Below, piece after piece: positions 1 to 9,049 of a stretch of 64,000 nucleotides of DNA. Every line of letters starts with the position of its first letter. Within the stretch, counting starts at the first letter, position 1. A model generated the notes under the pieces. The model was not told the origin of the DNA. It did no database searches and saw only the letters and a list, made by a program, of their open reading frames with translations. The stretch is from positions 1,984,001-2,048,000 of the forward strand of contig NZ_CP121274.1 in NCBI RefSeq assembly GCF_029639405.1, in the 5' to 3' direction. The DNA is from Microbacterium proteolyticum (GTDB lineage Bacteria; Actinomycetota; Actinomycetes; Actinomycetales; Microbacteriaceae). A program made the position numbers and the translations under genes.

Positions 1-253
1 GGGGCTCGGCACGGCGCAGCGCCGCGGCCTGTCGGTGCCCCGCGACCTCTCGATCACCGGGTTCGACGACACCGAACTCGGCCGGCACCTGTTCCCCGCC
101 CTCACGAGCGTCTCCACCGACGCGCGCGGCTGGGGGGCGGCCGCTGCTCGCGCTCTGCTGCAGGCGATCGCGGGAGGAGAGCCCGAGGCACTCGCGCTCG
201 CCGACCCCGGCCTGCAGGTGCGCGACTCCACCGCGCCGCCGACTCGAAGCTGA
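1..253 (+). CDS. LacI-family transcriptional regulator, C-terminal fragment (5' end outside window)
   Basis: Only the last 83 or so codons are present; the frame is open from base 2 to the TGA at 251-253. The residues VPRDLSITGFDDTE followed by a stretch ending in LTSVSTDARGWG are the classic end of the periplasmic-binding-protein-like effector domain of LacI/GalR repressors (VP.DLSVIGFDD, then LT.V). The DNA-binding N-terminus is not visible. A sugar ABC operon starts 38 bp downstream on the same strand, so it is probably the local regulator and responds to the imported sugar (inference from position). Confidence 0.85.
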   Translation, partial: GLGTAQRRGLSVPRDLSITGFDDTELGRHLFPALTSVSTDARGWGAAAARALLQAIAGGEPEALALADPGLQVRDSTAPPTRS

Positions 254-291
254 CACCCGCGGGCCCCCGCCCGCCCCACAAGGAGGAAGAC

Positions 292-1575
292 ATGCGACGA
301 CGCATTCTCGCCACAGCAGTAGCCGCCACCGGCATCCTCGCCCTCTCCGCGTGCAGCGGAGGCGGCGGTGGAGCATCCGGAATGGATGCCAAGGGCCCCA
401 TCACCATCTGGTACTCGAACAACGCCGCCGAGATCGCGTGGGGCCAGCAGATGGTCGAGGCCTGGAACGCCGACCACCCCGACGAGCAGATCACGGCGCA
501 GGAGATTCCCGCCGGGTCCTCCAGCGAGGAGGTCATCGGCGCGGCGATCACCGCCGGCAACGCCCCGTGCCTGGTGTTCAATACCTCGCCCGCGGCCGTG
601 CCCGGCTTCCAGCGCCAGGGGGGCCTCGTGAACCTGTCGGACTTCCCCGACGGCGAGCAGTACATCACCGAGCGCAGCGGCGACCTCGCCGACCAGTACC
701 GCTCCGACGACGGCGGCTTCTACCAGCTGCCGTGGAAGAGCAACCCGGTGATGATCTTCTACAACAAGGACCTCTTCGCCAAGGCCGGCCTCGACCCGGA
801 GAAGCCGCAGCTGTCGACGTACGACGAGTTCCTCGCGACCTCGCAGAAGCTGAAGGCGGCCGGCGTCTCGGACTACGCCATCAACCCGGCGCCCACGAGC
901 GAATTCTTCCAGTCGTGGTTCGACTTCTACCCGCTCTACGCCGCGCAGACCGGCGGGAAGCAGCTCGTCGAGGACGGCAAGGCGACCTTCAACGACGCCG
1001 ACGGTGAGGCCGTCGCGAACTTCTGGCGCACGATCTACGCCGACGAGCTCGCCGGCAACGAGCAGTACCAGGGCGACGCGTTCGCCGACGGCAAAGCCGC
1101 GATGGCCATCGTCGGACCCTGGGCCGTGTCGGTCTACAAGGACAAGGTCAACTGGGGCGCCGTGCCCGTCCCCACCGAGAAGGGCACCGCGGCCGACCAG
1201 ACCTGGACCTTCAGCGACGCGAAGAACGTCGGCCTTTTCACCGCGTGCCAGAACAAGGGCACCGCGTGGGAGGTGCTGAAGTTCGCCACCAGCCAGGAGC
1301 AGGACGGCAAATGGCTCGAGGAGACCGGCCAGATGCCTCTCCGCACCGACCTGACCACGACCTACGCCGACTACTTCAGCGCCAACCCGGCCTACCAGCA
1401 GTTCGGCGACCAGGCCGCCCGCACCGTCGAGGTGCCCAACGTCGTCAGCTCGGTCGAGATCTGGCAGGCGTTCCGCGACGAGTACTCCAAGGCGGTCATC
1501 TTCGGCGAAGAGGACGTGAACACCTTCCTCTCCAACGCCCAGACCCAGATCGACCAGCTCGCGGCGGGGAAGTGA
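292..1575 (+). CDS. ABC transporter sugar-binding lipoprotein (extracellular solute-binding protein family 1)
   Basis: A 427-residue solute-binding protein that should capture a sugar or oligosaccharide outside the membrane and pass it to the two permeases encoded next. The start is ATG with a strong AAGGAGGA ribosome site 6 bp upstream. A type II signal peptide is visible: RRR at the N-terminus, a hydrophobic stretch, then the lipobox LSAC with Cys21, followed by a Gly-rich tether. The body has the family 1 pattern (YNKDLFAKAGLDPEKP near 160; AMAIVGPWAV near 270). It is followed after 1 nt by the first permease. The substrate cannot be read from the sequence; the neighbouring GH130 enzyme suggests a mannoside. 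No ATPase gene is present, so a shared MsiK-type ATPase elsewhere is likely. Confidence 0.92.
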   Translation: MRRRILATAVAATGILALSACSGGGGGASGMDAKGPITIWYSNNAAEIAWGQQMVEAWNADHPDEQITAQEIPAGSSSEEVIGAAITAGNAPCLVFNTSPAAVPGFQRQGGLVNLSDFPDGEQYITERSGDLADQYRSDDGGFYQLPWKSNPVMIFYNKDLFAKAGLDPEKPQLSTYDEFLATSQKLKAAGVSDYAINPAPTSEFFQSWFDFYPLYAAQTGGKQLVEDGKATFNDADGEAVANFWRTIYADELAGNEQYQGDAFADGKAAMAIVGPWAVSVYKDKVNWGAVPVPTEKGTAADQTWTFSDAKNVGLFTACQNKGTAWEVLKFATSQEQDGKWLEETGQMPLRTDLTTTYADYFSANPAYQQFGDQAARTVEVPNVVSSVEIWQAFRDEYSKAVIFGEEDVNTFLSNAQTQIDQLAAGK

Positions 1576-1576
1576 C

Positions 1577-2551
1577 ATGACCGTCGATCTCACCCGCACG
1601 TCCGGGCGGACCGGGGGCGACCCCGGCCGGTCCGGTCGTGCGGGGGGAGCAGGGGATGCCGGGAAGAAGCGGCGCCGCCTCCTCGGGGCGCAGCCGCTCG
1701 GCATCCTGTTCTCCGCTCCGTACCTGATCTTCATCGGGGTCGTCTTCGCCTACCCGATCGTGTTCGCGGTGTGGATGTCGTTCCACGACTACTTCTTCAC
1801 CGCCCCGGGCGCGAACGTCGACCGGCCGTTCGTCGGCCTCGACAACTACGTCGCGGCGCTGAGCGACCCGGCCGTCTGGCGGTCGTTCGGCAACGTCGGG
1901 ATCTTCCTGCTGATCAACGTCCCGCTGACGGTCGTGCTCTCGATCGTGCTGGCCACGGCGCTGGACCGGGTGGTGCGCGCCCGCGCGTTCTTCCGCGTCG
2001 CGTTCTACGTGCCCTACGTCACGGCATCCGTCGCGGTGGTCGCGGTGTGGCTGTTCCTGTTCTCGAACTCGGGGCTGATCAACAACGCCCTCGGCCCGCT
2101 GGCGCCGAACCCGTCATGGCTGGTCAACTCGGCGCTCGCGATGCCGACCATCGCGCTGTTCGTGACGTGGAAGGGGCTCGGGTTCTACATCCTGCTGTAC
2201 CTCGCGGCGCTCCAGAACGTGCAGCGCGAGCTGTACGAATCGGTCGCGGTCGACGGCGGCGGACGCCTCCGGCAGTTCTTCTCGGTGACCGTGCCGGGCG
2301 TGCGTCCGGCGACGTTCCTCGTGGTGCTGCTCGCCACGATCACCGGCGCGAACCTCTTCACCGAGCCGTACCTGCTCACCAACGGCGGCGGCCCCAACGG
2401 CGCGTCGACGTCGCCCGTGCTGCTGATCTATCAGAAGGGCATCGAGCAGCAGAACCCCGACGTGGCCGCGGCCATCGGGGTGGTGCTGATCATCTTCGTG
2501 CTGATCATCGCGGCGCTCCAGCGCCGGTTCGTGGGGAGGGAGGAATCATGA
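1577..2551 (+). CDS. Sugar ABC transporter permease (MalF/UgpA type)
   Basis: A 324-residue inner membrane permease. After a Gly/Arg-rich cytoplasmic N-terminus of about 35 residues come six predicted membrane segments. The cytoplasmic EAA loop, which contacts the ATPase, is visible at about residues 218-240 (YESVAVDGGGRLRQFFSVTV) and has the conserved A-x-D-G-A/G pattern. It starts 1 nt after the binding-protein stop and overlaps the next permease by 4 nt (ATGA), so it is translationally coupled. Length and order are standard for CUT1 carbohydrate importers. Confidence 0.92.
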   Translation: MTVDLTRTSGRTGGDPGRSGRAGGAGDAGKKRRRLLGAQPLGILFSAPYLIFIGVVFAYPIVFAVWMSFHDYFFTAPGANVDRPFVGLDNYVAALSDPAVWRSFGNVGIFLLINVPLTVVLSIVLATALDRVVRARAFFRVAFYVPYVTASVAVVAVWLFLFSNSGLINNALGPLAPNPSWLVNSALAMPTIALFVTWKGLGFYILLYLAALQNVQRELYESVAVDGGGRLRQFFSVTVPGVRPATFLVVLLATITGANLFTEPYLLTNGGGPNGASTSPVLLIYQKGIEQQNPDVAAAIGVVLIIFVLIIAALQRRFVGREES

Positions 2552-3375
2552 AGACCAGAGTCGTGACCTACGGCGTGCTGACGCTCGGCGCCCTGGCGTT
2601 CCTGTTCCCCTTCTACTACATGGTCGTCGGCTCGCTGCAGACGAACCCGGACTCGACGATCGCGGGCGCGTTCCCGCACCCGTCGAACCTGACGCTGGAG
2701 AACTACGCGGCGATCGACGGGCGCATCAACCTGCTGAAGGGCCTCGTCAACTCGGGCATCTTCACCGGGGGAGTGATCCTCGGCACCATCGTGTTCGGCG
2801 TGCTCGCCGGGTACGCGCTGGCGGTGCTGAAGTGGCGCGGCCGGTCGGCGACCTTCGCGCTCGTGCTCCTGGTGCAGGTGATCCCGTTCCAGCTGCTGAT
2901 GATCCCGCTGTACGTGATGATCGCCCGCGACTACGGGCTGAGCGACAGCTACCTCGGCATGATCCTGCCGTTCTTCATCAACTCCACGGCGGTCGTGATC
3001 TTCCGGCAGTACTTCCTGCAGCTCCCCAAGGAGCTGTTCGACGCCGCCCGCATCGACGGGGCGAACGAGTTCCGATTGCTGTGGAGCGTCGCGCTGCCGC
3101 TCGTGCGCCCCGCGCTGCTGACGGCGGTGCTGCTGACCTTCATCGGTCCGTGGAACGAGTTCCTGTGGCCCTTCCTCATCACGAAGGATGCCGCGATGCA
3201 GCCGCTCGCCGTGTCGCTGGCGAACTTCATCTCCACGATCGCCGCCTCCACCACCAACCCCTTCGGCGCGATGATGGCCGGCGCCGTCGTGCTCGCCGCT
3301 CCCGCGGTGGCGCTGTTCCTGATCTTCCAGCGCTACTTCACCTCCAACGACCTCGGATCCGGAGTGAAAGGATGA
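2548..3375 (+). CDS. Sugar ABC transporter permease (MalG/UgpE type)
   Basis: A 275-residue partner permease. The start ATG at 2548 overlaps the upstream stop as ATGA and is preceded by GGAGGGAGGAATC. Longer upstream readings of the frame only shadow the first permease. Six membrane helices are predictable; the EAA loop is at about 163-187 (LFDAARIDGANEFRLLWSV), followed by the usual GPWNEFLWP segment. The stop overlaps the start of the GH130-like gene, again ATGA-style. It forms a heterodimeric membrane channel with the preceding gene product. Confidence 0.92.
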   Translation: MKTRVVTYGVLTLGALAFLFPFYYMVVGSLQTNPDSTIAGAFPHPSNLTLENYAAIDGRINLLKGLVNSGIFTGGVILGTIVFGVLAGYALAVLKWRGRSATFALVLLVQVIPFQLLMIPLYVMIARDYGLSDSYLGMILPFFINSTAVVIFRQYFLQLPKELFDAARIDGANEFRLLWSVALPLVRPALLTAVLLTFIGPWNEFLWPFLITKDAAMQPLAVSLANFISTIAASTTNPFGAMMAGAVVLAAPAVALFLIFQRYFTSNDLGSGVKG

Positions 3376-4445
3376 CAATGACCCCCGATTCCCCCGTCCC
3401 CTACCGCCTCACACGTGTGGGTGTGGTGATGACCCCCGAGCCCGGAAACGTAGACGAAGCCGAGGGGGTGCTCAACCCGGCCTCGGGCCGCGGCCCCGAC
3501 GGCGAGCTGTACCTGCTGCCGCGCCTGGTCGCCGAGGGCAACGTCTCGCGCGTGGGCATCGCCCGCGTGGTCGTCGAGGACGGGGTGCCCGTCGCCGTCG
3601 AACGCGAGGGCGTGGTGCTCCAGCCCGATCGCGGGTGGGAGCGCGGCGCCGACAACGCCGGGACCGAAGACCCGCGCACGACCTGGGTGGAGGCTCTGGG
3701 GCTGCACGTCATGACGTACGTCGCCTACGGACCCCTGGGCCCCCGCACCGCCGTCGCCGTCTCCGAGGACCTGCGCGACTGGCGGCGTCTCGGACCCGTG
3801 CTGTTCCGCTACCAGGACGACCTCGACATGGACCTGAACCTGTTCCACAACAAGGACACCGTGTTCTTCCCGGAGACGGTCACGGCCCCCGACGGCAGCG
3901 AGGCGTTCGCGGTGCTGCACCGACCCATGTGGGACCTCGGCGAGACCAAGCCCGGACAGGGCGTGCGGGTGCCGGCCGGCGTCTCGGACGAGCGGCAGTC
4001 CATCTGGATCAGCTACGTGCCCGTGGCATCCGTCCGGGAGGACCTCGCGAACCTCGCGCTGTGGGAGCAGCACCGGTTCGTCGCGGGCCCCGCGTACCCG
4101 TTCGAGGCCGTGAAGATCGGCGGGGGACCGCCGCCGCTGCGGATCCCCGAGGGCTGGCTCGTGCTTCACCACGGTGTGACCGGCGTGATCGACAGCGCGT
4201 TCTCGCAGCAGCAGAAGGTGAACTACGCCGCGGGCGCCCTGATCCTGGATGCCGATGACCCGAGCCGCGTGATCGCGCGGACGCCGGAGCCGCTGCTGGC
4301 CCCCGAGACCGATGACGAGCGCAGCGGCATCGTGCCGAACGTCGTCTTCCCGACCGCGATCGAGGAGATCGACGGCCGCCACTTCGTGTTCTACGGCATG
4401 GCCGACTCGAAGATCGGTGTCGCCCTGCTCGAGCGCACCGACTGA
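3372..4445 (+). CDS. GH130-type beta-mannoside phosphorylase/hydrolase
   Basis: A 357-residue cytoplasmic five-bladed beta-propeller enzyme of the glycoside hydrolase 130 type. Visible family marks are the NPASG segment near residue 36, the TEDPR motif at about 97-101, HNKDTVFFPE followed by an AVLHRPMW strand near 160-185, KIGGGPPPLR near 250 and a C-terminal VVFPTA...FYGMADSKIGVAL block. GH130 members phosphorolyse or hydrolyse beta-linked mannosides (established for the family). The exact linkage and whether phosphate is used cannot be told here. It is translationally coupled to the upstream permease, so it probably processes the imported sugar. A second in-frame ATG lies two codons downstream. 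Confidence 0.82.
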   Translation: MTMTPDSPVPYRLTRVGVVMTPEPGNVDEAEGVLNPASGRGPDGELYLLPRLVAEGNVSRVGIARVVVEDGVPVAVEREGVVLQPDRGWERGADNAGTEDPRTTWVEALGLHVMTYVAYGPLGPRTAVAVSEDLRDWRRLGPVLFRYQDDLDMDLNLFHNKDTVFFPETVTAPDGSEAFAVLHRPMWDLGETKPGQGVRVPAGVSDERQSIWISYVPVASVREDLANLALWEQHRFVAGPAYPFEAVKIGGGPPPLRIPEGWLVLHHGVTGVIDSAFSQQQKVNYAAGALILDADDPSRVIARTPEPLLAPETDDERSGIVPNVVFPTAIEEIDGRHFVFYGMADSKIGVALLERTD

Positions 4446-4452
4446 CGCTTCG

Positions 4453-4474
4453 GGCCGCGTCCAGAGGCGCGGCC
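4453..4474 (+). terminator. Hairpin after the GH130 gene
   Basis: GGCCGCG pairs with CGCGGCC (7 bp) around an 8-nt loop, 8 bp after the stop codon. No T-run follows, as usual in high-GC actinobacteria. A larger palindrome follows directly, and the two may act together. Confidence 0.45.
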
Positions 4475-4490
4475 CTCCGCGGCGGCGGCG

Positions 4491-4588
4491 GGGACACAAC
4501 GAAGGAGATTTGCCTGGGCAGCCGACATCCACCGCGGCCTTCCGCGGACGGTCCCGTCGGGTCCCGCAGATTTCCTTCGTTGTGTCCC
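4491..4588. repeat. 98-bp intergenic palindrome (singleton type)
   Basis: The 23-nt arms at 4491-4513 (starting GGGACACAACGAAGGA) and 4566-4588 are inverted repeats with 21 of 23 positions matching; both mismatches would be G-U pairs in RNA. The 52-nt centre contains a second perfect hairpin, CCGCGG-CCTT-CCGCGG at 4532-4547. It fills most of the gap between the GH130 gene and the secreted protein gene. It resembles in layout the other palindromes of this window but shares no obvious sequence with them. Confidence 0.75.
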
Positions 4589-4626
4589 GCCGGGCCGCGA
4601 ACCACCCCCATCGAAAGGATCCCCCC

Positions 4627-6639
4627 ATGAACGCACGATGGAGTGCGCGCGGCCTGGCCCTCGCGGGCGCGGTCGCCCTGGCGGTGCCGCTGAGCGCGGC
4701 GCCGGCGTCGGCGCTGGCGCCCGCCACCGCCGAGGCCGCCCCGGCAGCCGCCGCGGCCGCACCGCTGACGAACCTCGACCACCTCGACTTCCTCCTCGGT
4801 TCGCCCACGCCCGCGGGCGTCGAAGGTCACACCACCTATCGTCTCGCCGAGGAGCCGACGCTCCTCGCGCCCTGGACCTACGCCGACGCCCGCGACGGCG
4901 GGACCTTCGAGCGCATCGGCGGCGGTGCCCTCGACCCCGCGACGGGCGACTGGAGTCAAGGCGCCTACAACGCCGACGACACCACCCGCGCCGCCGTCGT
5001 CTACCTGCGCCATTGGCAGCAGACCGGCGATGCCGACAGTCGCCACAAGGCGTACGAACTGCTCCGCACGGTCGCGTACCACCAGACCACCGACGGTCCT
5101 GACGCCGGGAACGTCGTGCTGTGGATGCAGCCGGACGGCGAGCTGAATCCCTCCGCCGAGCCGGTGGAGCTGCCCGACCCGTCCGACTCCGGCCCGAGCT
5201 ACTGGCTCGCCCGCACGGTGTGGGCGCTCGGCGAGGGCTACGCGGCCTTCGCCGACGACGACCCCGACTTCGCCGCGTTCCTGAAGGACCGCCTCGCCCT
5301 GTCGCGCGGAGCGATCGAGCGCGACGTCCTGTCGAAGTACGGCCAATACGTCGAGGCCGACGGCAAGAGGGTCCCCGCGTGGCTCATCGTGGACGGCGCG
5401 GATGCCTCGGCCGAGGCGGTCCTCGGACTCGCCGCCGCCGTGCGGGCCGGGGACGACTCCTCGACCACCGCGGCGCGTCAGCTCGCCGAGGGCGTGGCCG
5501 CCATGGCATCCGGGACCTCCCGCGAGTGGCCGTACGGCGCGGTGCTCCCGTGGGCGCAGTCGCCGGCGATGTGGCACGCGTGGGGGTCGCAGATGCCCGC
5601 GGCGCTCGCCGTCGCGGCCGACGTCCTCGACGACCCGGCGCTGGCGGATCCCGCGATCGCCGACGCCACGGGCTTCACGACGACGCTGCTCACCGCGGGC
5701 GGTCCGGACAACGGCTGGTACCCGAGCCCGACCGACCGCGTGCAGATCGCGTACGGCGCCGACTCCCGTGTGCAGTCGCTCGTCGCCCTCGCCGACACGA
5801 CCGGATCGAGCGCGTTCGCCGACCTCGCCGGCATCCAGGCCGCGTGGTTCTTCGGCGGCAACCACGCCGGCGCGCGGATGTACGACCCCGCGACGGGCGT
5901 GACCTTCGACGGGCTGCAGCCCGACGGCACGGTGAACCGCAACAGCGGGGCCGAGTCGACCATGCACGGCCTCCTGACCGCTCTCGCGCTCGACGCGCAC
6001 CCGGCGATCGCCGCGCGGGCGACCGCGCTCACCTCCGTCACCGATCGCGTCGGCCTGACGTTCGTGCAGGCGGAGGATGCCACGTCCACCGACGGCACGG
6101 TCTCGACGCCGGCGTCGTGGACGGGGGAGTCGAGCTGGTCGGGTGACGCCCTCACCCTGAAGTCGCGGCAGAGCGCGACGTGGGACATCGGCGCGGCCGA
6201 CTCGCGGCGGTGGGTCGAGCCGGTCGTGTTCTCGCAGCCGGGGGAGCAGTCGCTGTCGCGCTGGCGCGGCAACGGCGTCCTGAAGGTCACCGGTCCCGCC
6301 CAGGGCATCTCGCCGACGCCCGGCGCGCTGCTGCCGCACGCGCTGACCACCGCGGTTCCGGAGCGCCGGACCGAGCTCACCGTCACCGCGCAGCGCGGCG
6401 ATCTCGTGCTCGACGGGCTCATCGTGCGGCCGTGGGTGTCGCGCCTCGTCCTCGAAGGCGGCGGCAGTCGCAGCGAGCTCGTGCACTCCAGCGCCCCGTC
6501 CGTGCAACGGACCACGGTCTCGGGCGGCGGGACGGTCCGGGTCTACGACTCCCGCGGCGCGCTCGTGCGCACGGCGGCGTTCGACCGCGAGATCACGGTG
6601 CTCCTGCCCTCCGGCGGGTTCGCGGTCGCCGAGCGCTGA
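4627..6639 (+). CDS. Secreted glycosidase-like protein (putative alpha-barrel catalytic domain)
   Basis: A 670-residue exported protein. The ATG at 4627 follows GAAAGGATCCCCCC. A Sec signal peptide is clear: Arg-containing N-terminus, hydrophobic core, AxA cleavage near residue 29 (APASA), then an Ala/Pro-rich spacer. The first 430 or so residues are helical with repeated aromatic/acidic motifs (DWSQGAYNADDTTRAAVVYLRHW, WLIVDGADASAEAVLGL, REWPYGAVLPWAQSPAMWHAWG) typical of (alpha/alpha)6-barrel carbohydrate enzymes. The last 230 residues look like beta-rich modules (FVQAEDATS resembles a carbohydrate-binding module 6/35 start). I cannot assign a GH family by eye. Placement behind a sugar importer and a GH130 enzyme suggests it releases the imported oligosaccharide outside the cell. 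Confidence 0.6.
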   Translation: MNARWSARGLALAGAVALAVPLSAAPASALAPATAEAAPAAAAAAPLTNLDHLDFLLGSPTPAGVEGHTTYRLAEEPTLLAPWTYADARDGGTFERIGGGALDPATGDWSQGAYNADDTTRAAVVYLRHWQQTGDADSRHKAYELLRTVAYHQTTDGPDAGNVVLWMQPDGELNPSAEPVELPDPSDSGPSYWLARTVWALGEGYAAFADDDPDFAAFLKDRLALSRGAIERDVLSKYGQYVEADGKRVPAWLIVDGADASAEAVLGLAAAVRAGDDSSTTAARQLAEGVAAMASGTSREWPYGAVLPWAQSPAMWHAWGSQMPAALAVAADVLDDPALADPAIADATGFTTTLLTAGGPDNGWYPSPTDRVQIAYGADSRVQSLVALADTTGSSAFADLAGIQAAWFFGGNHAGARMYDPATGVTFDGLQPDGTVNRNSGAESTMHGLLTALALDAHPAIAARATALTSVTDRVGLTFVQAEDATSTDGTVSTPASWTGESSWSGDALTLKSRQSATWDIGAADSRRWVEPVVFSQPGEQSLSRWRGNGVLKVTGPAQGISPTPGALLPHALTTAVPERRTELTVTAQRGDLVLDGLIVRPWVSRLVLEGGGSRSELVHSSAPSVQRTTVSGGGTVRVYDSRGALVRTAAFDREITVLLPSGGFAVAER

Positions 6640-6665
6640 GGCCGCGGCATCCTTCCTCTTCGTGC

Positions 6666-6732
6666 GTTTGGGGCGTGATTCTCCGTTCGGGGCGTGATAA
6701 TCGCGCCCCGAACGGAAGGATGCGCCCCAAAC
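6666..6732. repeat. 67-bp intergenic palindrome (singleton type)
   Basis: There are two perfect nested stems: outer GTTTGGGGCG (6666-6675) with CGCCCCAAAC (6723-6732), and inner CCGTTCGGGGCG (6683-6694) with CGCCCCGAACGG (6704-6715). A 7-nt internal mismatch separates them and the loop is 9 nt. It lies between convergent genes, so it could serve as a terminator for both, but it is much longer than the simple terminators elsewhere here. Confidence 0.75.
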
Positions 6733-6769
6733 CGGCTGCTCACCTCGGGATGCCGCACCGCGGGATGCC

Positions 6770-7642
6770 TCACCCCGAGGCGTGGATCGCCTCCACCACC
6801 GCCCGCACGTGCCGGCGGGAGACGGCGGAGGGGCCCACCGTCAGCGAGACGGTCCACGGGGGGAGGTCGTCGGCGACGGGACGCACGCGGCATCCCGCCT
6901 TCGGGACGACGTCGGGGATCACGGCGACACCGAGCCCGGCGGCGACGTACTTGGGGACGGCGGCGAGCTCGCCGACCTCGGCCACCACGTGTCGCGTCAC
7001 CCCGCGGCGCTCGAGTTCGCCGTCGAGTTGCACGCGATTGCCGAAGCCGGGCAGCACGTCGATCCAGTCGTCGTCCGCGAGCTCGGCCAGCGAGATGGGG
7101 CCGTCCCCCCGGGCGAGCGGATGCGTCTCGGGCAGGACGGCGACGTAGGGGTAGGAGGCGAGCGGTCTCGACACGGCACCGGATGCCGGGGGCAGGGCCG
7201 TCAGCGCGAGGTCGAGACGGTCTCGGTCGAGGTCGACGAACAACCCGCGCGACCCCGTGGCCGAGACCGTCACGCGTACATCGACGAGCGGGTGCGAACG
7301 GCGGAGGCGCCCGAGGATCTCGGGGAGGTCGATGACCCGCAATCCCGCGAAGGTGCCGATGCGCACGAGTCCGCGAACCCCGGTTCCGGACTCGGATGCC
7401 GCCCCGCGCAGCGCGTCGACGTCGGCGAGCAGCGTGCGCGCGAGGGGGAGGAGCGCCTCACCCGCCGGCGTCAGTCGCACCGACTTCGTGGAGCGCTCGA
7501 GCAGGCGGACGCCCAGGTCGCGTTCGAGGCTCGCGAGGCCCGCGGACACCGTGGACTGCGCCGCGAACAGGCGGGCGGCGGCGGCCGTGACGTTGCGCTC
7601 GACCGCGACGGTCACGAAGTACTCGAGGAGGCGGGTCTCCAT
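6770..7642 (-). CDS. LysR-family transcriptional regulator
   Basis: A 290-residue LysR-type regulator. The winged helix-turn-helix occupies residues 1-60 (AAARLFAAQSTVSAGLASLERDLGVRLLER), followed by the linker helix and a substrate-binding-like effector domain (LRVIDLPEILGRLRRSHPLVDVRV; AGLGVAVIPD). The ATG at 7642 is chosen because more upstream in-frame starts would lie inside the operator-like palindrome at 7661-7679. It is divergent from an MFS exporter gene with 81 bp between starts, the standard layout for a LysR protein controlling its neighbour. Confidence 0.92.
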   Translation of the reverse strand: METRLLEYFVTVAVERNVTAAAARLFAAQSTVSAGLASLERDLGVRLLERSTKSVRLTPAGEALLPLARTLLADVDALRGAASESGTGVRGLVRIGTFAGLRVIDLPEILGRLRRSHPLVDVRVTVSATGSRGLFVDLDRDRLDLALTALPPASGAVSRPLASYPYVAVLPETHPLARGDGPISLAELADDDWIDVLPGFGNRVQLDGELERRGVTRHVVAEVGELAAVPKYVAAGLGVAVIPDVVPKAGCRVRPVADDLPPWTVSLTVGPSAVSRRHVRAVVEAIHASG

Positions 7643-7660
7643 GCGGTGATCATAGACGGA

Positions 7661-7679
7661 CTCGATCATCATGATCGAG
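7661..7679. promoter_or_regulatory. Perfect palindromic operator between lysR-type gene and MFS gene
   Basis: CTCGATCATCATGATCGAG is a perfect 8+8 bp inverted repeat with a 3-bp centre. It contains the T-N11-A core expected of LysR sites. It lies 19 bp upstream of the regulator start and 44 bp upstream of the exporter start, so one bound tetramer could govern both divergent genes. Confidence 0.7.
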
Positions 7680-7723
7680 AACGTTCGTTTCCCTCGATGC
7701 TCGCGACGGAGCATCCTGAAGCC

Positions 7724-8956
7724 ATGACTTCCTCCATCGTCCTTCCGGTGGCCGCTCGGGCGACCGCCGCGCGTCTCTCGCACCGGACCGGGTTCTGGGT
7801 CACGGCCGCCACGTTCCTCGCGCTCATGGCCTTCAACACGGTGCCGACGCCGCTCTACGCGCTGTATCAAGCCCGCGACGGTTTGCCCACGTTCCTCATC
7901 ACGGTGATGTTCGCCGCGTACTCGATCGGCGTCATGGTGTCGCTGTACCTCGCCGGGCACCTGAGCGACCGGCTCGGTCGCCGCCCGCTCATCCTCGCGG
8001 CCACGGTGCTTCAGATCGCCGCGGCCCTGGTGTTCGTGCTGCGCGCCGACGCCGCGAGCGTCATCGCCGCGCGCCTCGTCGCCGGGCTCGGCATCGGCCT
8101 GTTGACGGCGTCGGCCACCGCGCACCTCGCCGACCTGCGGCGCGTGTCGCACCCGGCATCCCCGGGATTCGCCGCCACGGTCGCGGGCGTCGCGAACATG
8201 GGCGGCTTGGCCCTCGGCCCGCTGATCGGCGGCCTCTTCGCGGAGTTCACCCCCGCGCCGCTCGTGCTGCCGTACGTCGTGTTCCTGGTCGGTTTCCTCG
8301 CGCTGGGCCTCGCGTACGCGTTCGTGCCCGAGACCGTCGAGATCGACCGGTCCTTCCGCTACCGTCCGCAGCGGGTCCGCATCCCCGCGGACGGACGCCG
8401 CGCCTACTGGGCGGCGGGCACCGCAGCGTTCGCCGCCTTCGCCGTGACGGGTCTCTTCGGTTCGGTCGCCCCGACGTTCCTCGCGGGACGGCTCGGCGTC
8501 ACGGATCACCTCGTCGCCGGGGCCGTGTCGTTCTCGGTCTTCGGTGCCGCAGCCGTGTCGCAGGTCGTGTTCGCGGGCCGCTCGACCCGCACGCAGCTGC
8601 GGCTGGGGCTCGTCGCCATGATCGCGGGGCTGCTGAGCCTCGGCGCCGCCGATCTGCTGACCTCCGGCATCCTGTTCGTGCTCGGCGGCATCGTCGCGGG
8701 CGCCGGTGTCGGCCTCCTCTTCCGCGGAGCCCTCGCCACGGCGGGTTCGCTCGCCGACCCGCGCACCCGCGGCGAGATCACCTCGGGTGTCTTCCTCCTT
8801 GCCTTCGCCGGGATGACCGTGCCGCCGCTGGCCGTCGGCATCGCGCTCCTCGCCCTCCCGCTGGTGCCGGTGTTCCTCGGCTTCGTCGTGCTGGTGCTGG
8901 TCCTGTCGATCTGGGGCGGCCTGGTGATCCTGCGCGAGACCGCGGCGACCGCCTGA
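7724..8956 (+). CDS. Major facilitator superfamily exporter
   Basis: A 410-residue, about 12-helix transporter. Motif A of the drug/H+ antiporter class is visible in the loop after helix 2 ([14 protein letters not shown], near residues 73-87). The ATG at 7724 is the first start after the divergent regulator's operator. Pairing with a LysR regulator suggests inducible efflux of a small toxic or metabolic compound. The substrate is not evident. Confidence 0.85.
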   Translation: MTSSIVLPVAARATAARLSHRTGFWVTAATFLALMAFNTVPTPLYALYQARDGLPTFLITVMFAAYSIGVMVSLYLAGHLSDRLGRRPLILAATVLQIAAALVFVLRADAASVIAARLVAGLGIGLLTASATAHLADLRRVSHPASPGFAATVAGVANMGGLALGPLIGGLFAEFTPAPLVLPYVVFLVGFLALGLAYAFVPETVEIDRSFRYRPQRVRIPADGRRAYWAAGTAAFAAFAVTGLFGSVAPTFLAGRLGVTDHLVAGAVSFSVFGAAAVSQVVFAGRSTRTQLRLGLVAMIAGLLSLGAADLLTSGILFVLGGIVAGAGVGLLFRGALATAGSLADPRTRGEITSGVFLLAFAGMTVPPLAVGIALLALPLVPVFLGFVVLVLVLSIWGGLVILRETAATA

Positions 8957-8960
8957 CGCC

Positions 8961-8980
8961 GGGGCGGGTCGCCCGGCCCC
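8961..8980 (+). terminator. GC-rich hairpin after the MFS gene
   Basis: GGGGCGGG faces CCCGGCCCC with one bulged base and a 3-nt loop, 4 bp after the stop codon. No T-run is present. Confidence 0.35.
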
Positions 8981-8992
8981 CGCCCGTTTGCC

Positions 8993-9049
8993 TCAGTGTC
9001 CAAGACACGCCGATGCACCTCGGTGCCGTCCGCGTGTCTTGGACACTGA
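8993..9049. repeat. Palindromic element, family B copy 1
   Basis: Perfect 17-bp arms: TCAGTGTCCAAGACACG at 8993-9009 and its complement at 9033-9049, around a 23-nt loop. Each arm is itself a small palindrome (GTGTC-CAA-GACAC). A second copy with 20-bp arms and the identical core AGTGTCCAAGACACGCCG lies at 57772-57827, nearly 49 kb away. Here it sits between the MFS gene and the Ada-AlkA gene. Confidence 0.88.
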
